Of a DNA stretch of 64,000 bases, positions 62,897-64,000 are shown in pieces; the stretch's first letter is position 1; every line of letters begins with the position of its first letter. The stretch is from the NCBI RefSeq assembly GCF_007997225.1, contig NZ_VORM01000004.1, positions 266,396 to 330,395 of the forward strand, given 5' to 3'. Position numbers and translations under genes: made by a program. The notes beneath the pieces are model-generated. The model had not been told where the DNA came from, ran no database searches, and saw nothing but the letters and a program-made list of their open reading frames with translations. This DNA comes from Subsaximicrobium wynnwilliamsii. Its GTDB lineage: Bacteria; Bacteroidota; Bacteroidia; Flavobacteriales; Flavobacteriaceae.

Positions 62897-63624
62897 AATG
62901 CCCTTTCATTTTGGATAACGTGATCCCAAAACAGGGGTTGCCATGCAAAATCAAGGCCTAATTTTCTGGATTCGAAGGTGGTTCTGCCTTTGTACCATCT
63001 TACGATTTTAGATACATTATCATGCAACATTGGATTTTGCTCCTTTGTGAAACCCCCTTTGTCCATTTTTATCTCATTTACGATGAGCATCTTTTTTGTA
63101 TTTTTCAGTTCTTTGATTTCCAGTTGATTCTGTTCTGTTTGCTGTTCTGTTTGATGTGCTTCTGTTTGGTGGTCTTCTATATGTTGATCTCCTGTTTGTT
63201 TCTCTTCTGTTTGTTTCTCTTCTGTGCGTTGGTCTTCTGTGTGTTGCTGTTCTGTATGTTGCTGTTCTGTATGTTGATGTTCTGTATGTTGATGTTCTGT
63301 ATGTTGATGTTCTGTATTCTGGGAGATGCGATGAATCGCATCTCTACGGGATGGATTGTTGATGGTGATGATGCAATGAATGTGGTCTGGCATAACCACA
63401 TATTCATCCATTCTTGCGTATGAAAATTGGGTTTTGATTTCATTTAAAAATATTTCAGCCAATTGACCAATGGCCGATAAGTGCATGTGCTGCCGATCTA
63501 TCTTGCCAAAAAAATGCCTACGCCCCTTAGTACAAATTGTTATGAAATAATAGCCGTCGCTACCATAATCCCATGATTTTAATCTCGTGGAATCAATTCG
63601 GTATTTATTCTTAAACAATTTCAT
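62815..63624 (-). CDS. REP-associated tyrosine transposase (RAYT, Y1/HUH family)
   Basis: Single-strand DNA transposase of the IS200/IS605-related RAYT group, 269 residues. N-terminal YYFITICTKGRRHFFGKI is the family hallmark. HUH motif HIH at 81-83 (VVMPDHIHCII), probable nucleophile Tyr211 (KIVRWYKGRTT), then FAWQPLFWDHVIQNE and DYIQNNPKKWEKD. Between HUH and Tyr lies an unusual insert: a REP-encoded segment (RRDAIHRI, 93-100) and a Gln/His/Thr/Glu repeat (about 102-165). The TAG stop is part of the adjacent REP (CTCTAC on plus). Flanking REPs on both sides suggest a complete REP-RAYT unit; activity despite the insert is not certain. Confidence 0.9.
   Translation of the reverse strand: MKLFKNKYRIDSTRLKSWDYGSDGYYFITICTKGRRHFFGKIDRQHMHLSAIGQLAEIFLNEIKTQFSYARMDEYVVMPDHIHCIITINNPSRRDAIHRISQNTEHQHTEHQHTEHQHTEQQHTEQQHTEDQRTEEKQTEEKQTGDQHIEDHQTEAHQTEQQTEQNQLEIKELKNTKKMLIVNEIKMDKGGFTKEQNPMLHDNVSKIVRWYKGRTTFESRKLGLDFAWQPLFWDHVIQNERALNNIRDYIQNNPKKWEKDKQNNPGLKM
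63130..63318. repeat. Minisatellite inside the transposase gene
   Basis: 15-base units of the type TGTTCTGTATGTTGA, near-perfect at about 63240-63318 and more decayed down to 63130. On the coding strand they give QHTEH-type pentapeptides. Confidence 0.85.
63324..63343. repeat. REP palindrome inside the transposase gene
   Basis: AGATGCGATGAATCGCATCT followed by CTAC. It abuts the minisatellite and is translated in frame. Compared with the downstream REPs, C-G pairs are replaced by T-A pairs on both arms. Confidence 0.9.
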
Positions 63625-63706
63625 ATCAGAAAATTACATAAAAAAACTGTTCAAATTACATTGATAATAAATATTTTGGAATGGGATGAATCCAATATCT
63701 GCGTGT

Positions 63707-63726
63707 AGATGCGATGAATCGCATCT
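63707..63726. repeat. REP palindrome upstream of the transposase gene
   Basis: AGATGCGATGAATCGCATCT with GTAG (from 63704-63707 overlap) on the left and CTAC on the right. Same variant as the intragenic copy. Confidence 0.85.
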
Positions 63727-63860
63727 CTACGGGGATTTGTGGTTTGGAATGATTTTATTGTGACAAACATCTCATTGACAAAATTGAATACTGGGGTGGG
63801 GGCTACAAACTATTCGATTGAAAACACTGTTGCTAGGATGGAAATCATCACAAAAAAAAG

Positions 63861-64000
<140 letters not shown>

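Noticed and set aside
63022..63423. Hydrophobic plus-strand protein opposite the transposase
   Set aside because: Leu/Phe/Cys-rich translation of the minisatellite in the wrong frame; the minus strand carries the real HUH motifs.

Overview
The window reads as chromosomal DNA of a marine or soil member of the Bacteroidota, most likely Flavobacteriaceae. The evidence is an A+T-rich sequence, Bacteroidota-type promoters (TAnnTTTG -7 boxes, some with a TTG about 19 bases upstream), several secreted proteins ending in type IX secretion (T9SS) sorting domains with a YPNP motif, a GxxExxY protein, DUF1573 and DUF6702 proteins, and many intergenic palindromes. No rRNA, tRNA or CRISPR array was recognised.

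Layout. 1-2820: end of a cell-elongation pair (mrdA fragment, rodA). 3077-6520: two secreted proteins and an M28 peptidase. 6594-22756: mostly housekeeping genes (msrA, a coiled-coil/Nif3 pair, lpxK, a TPR hybrid histidine kinase, lipA-gap, two ECF sigma factors with partners, murB, an aminotransferase, a PDZ-retropepsin and DUF1573). 22943-26291: valS and a lipoprotein. 26891-35309: a kynurenine degradation cluster (kynU, kmo, RidA-type deaminase, semialdehyde dehydrogenase, an atypical SDR, nbaC, nbaD). Its spacers are filled with palindromes, MITE-like elements and a minisatellite. 35655-53511: O-methyltransferase, TatA-like protein, M1 peptidase, a three-gene paralogue operon, pepE, two acetyltransferases, a VanY-type carboxypeptidase, gpmI, a CoA-transferase family protein, map, a GxxExxY cassette, a methyltransferase and apbE. 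54030-61143: three T9SS-sorted repeat proteins, one of 1168 residues with three near-identical 182-residue repeats. 61627-64000: a conserved Cys-rich protein, then a REP-associated HUH transposase (RAYT) surrounded by its own REP palindromes.

How the genes work together. The kynurenine genes can take kynurenine through 3-hydroxykynurenine, 3-hydroxyanthranilate and aminocarboxymuconate semialdehyde to 2-aminomuconate and on toward central metabolism. Tryptophan dioxygenase and the last steps are not in the window. mrdA/rodA, murB and the VanY-type enzyme serve the cell wall, and lpxK serves lipid A.

The two regions most worth following up are mobile-DNA systems. (1) At 62356-63944, a RAYT gene sits among nine further REP hairpins with a GTAG-type flank on many copies, carries a tenth REP inside its reading frame, and has its own 3' end plus REP copied in tandem. 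(2) At 50426-50923, a GxxExxY (PD-(D/E)XK-like) gene is bounded by 31-bp inverted repeats that overlap the end of map and the start of the next gene, as a compact mobile cassette would be. All product calls are by reading motifs; no database search was run.
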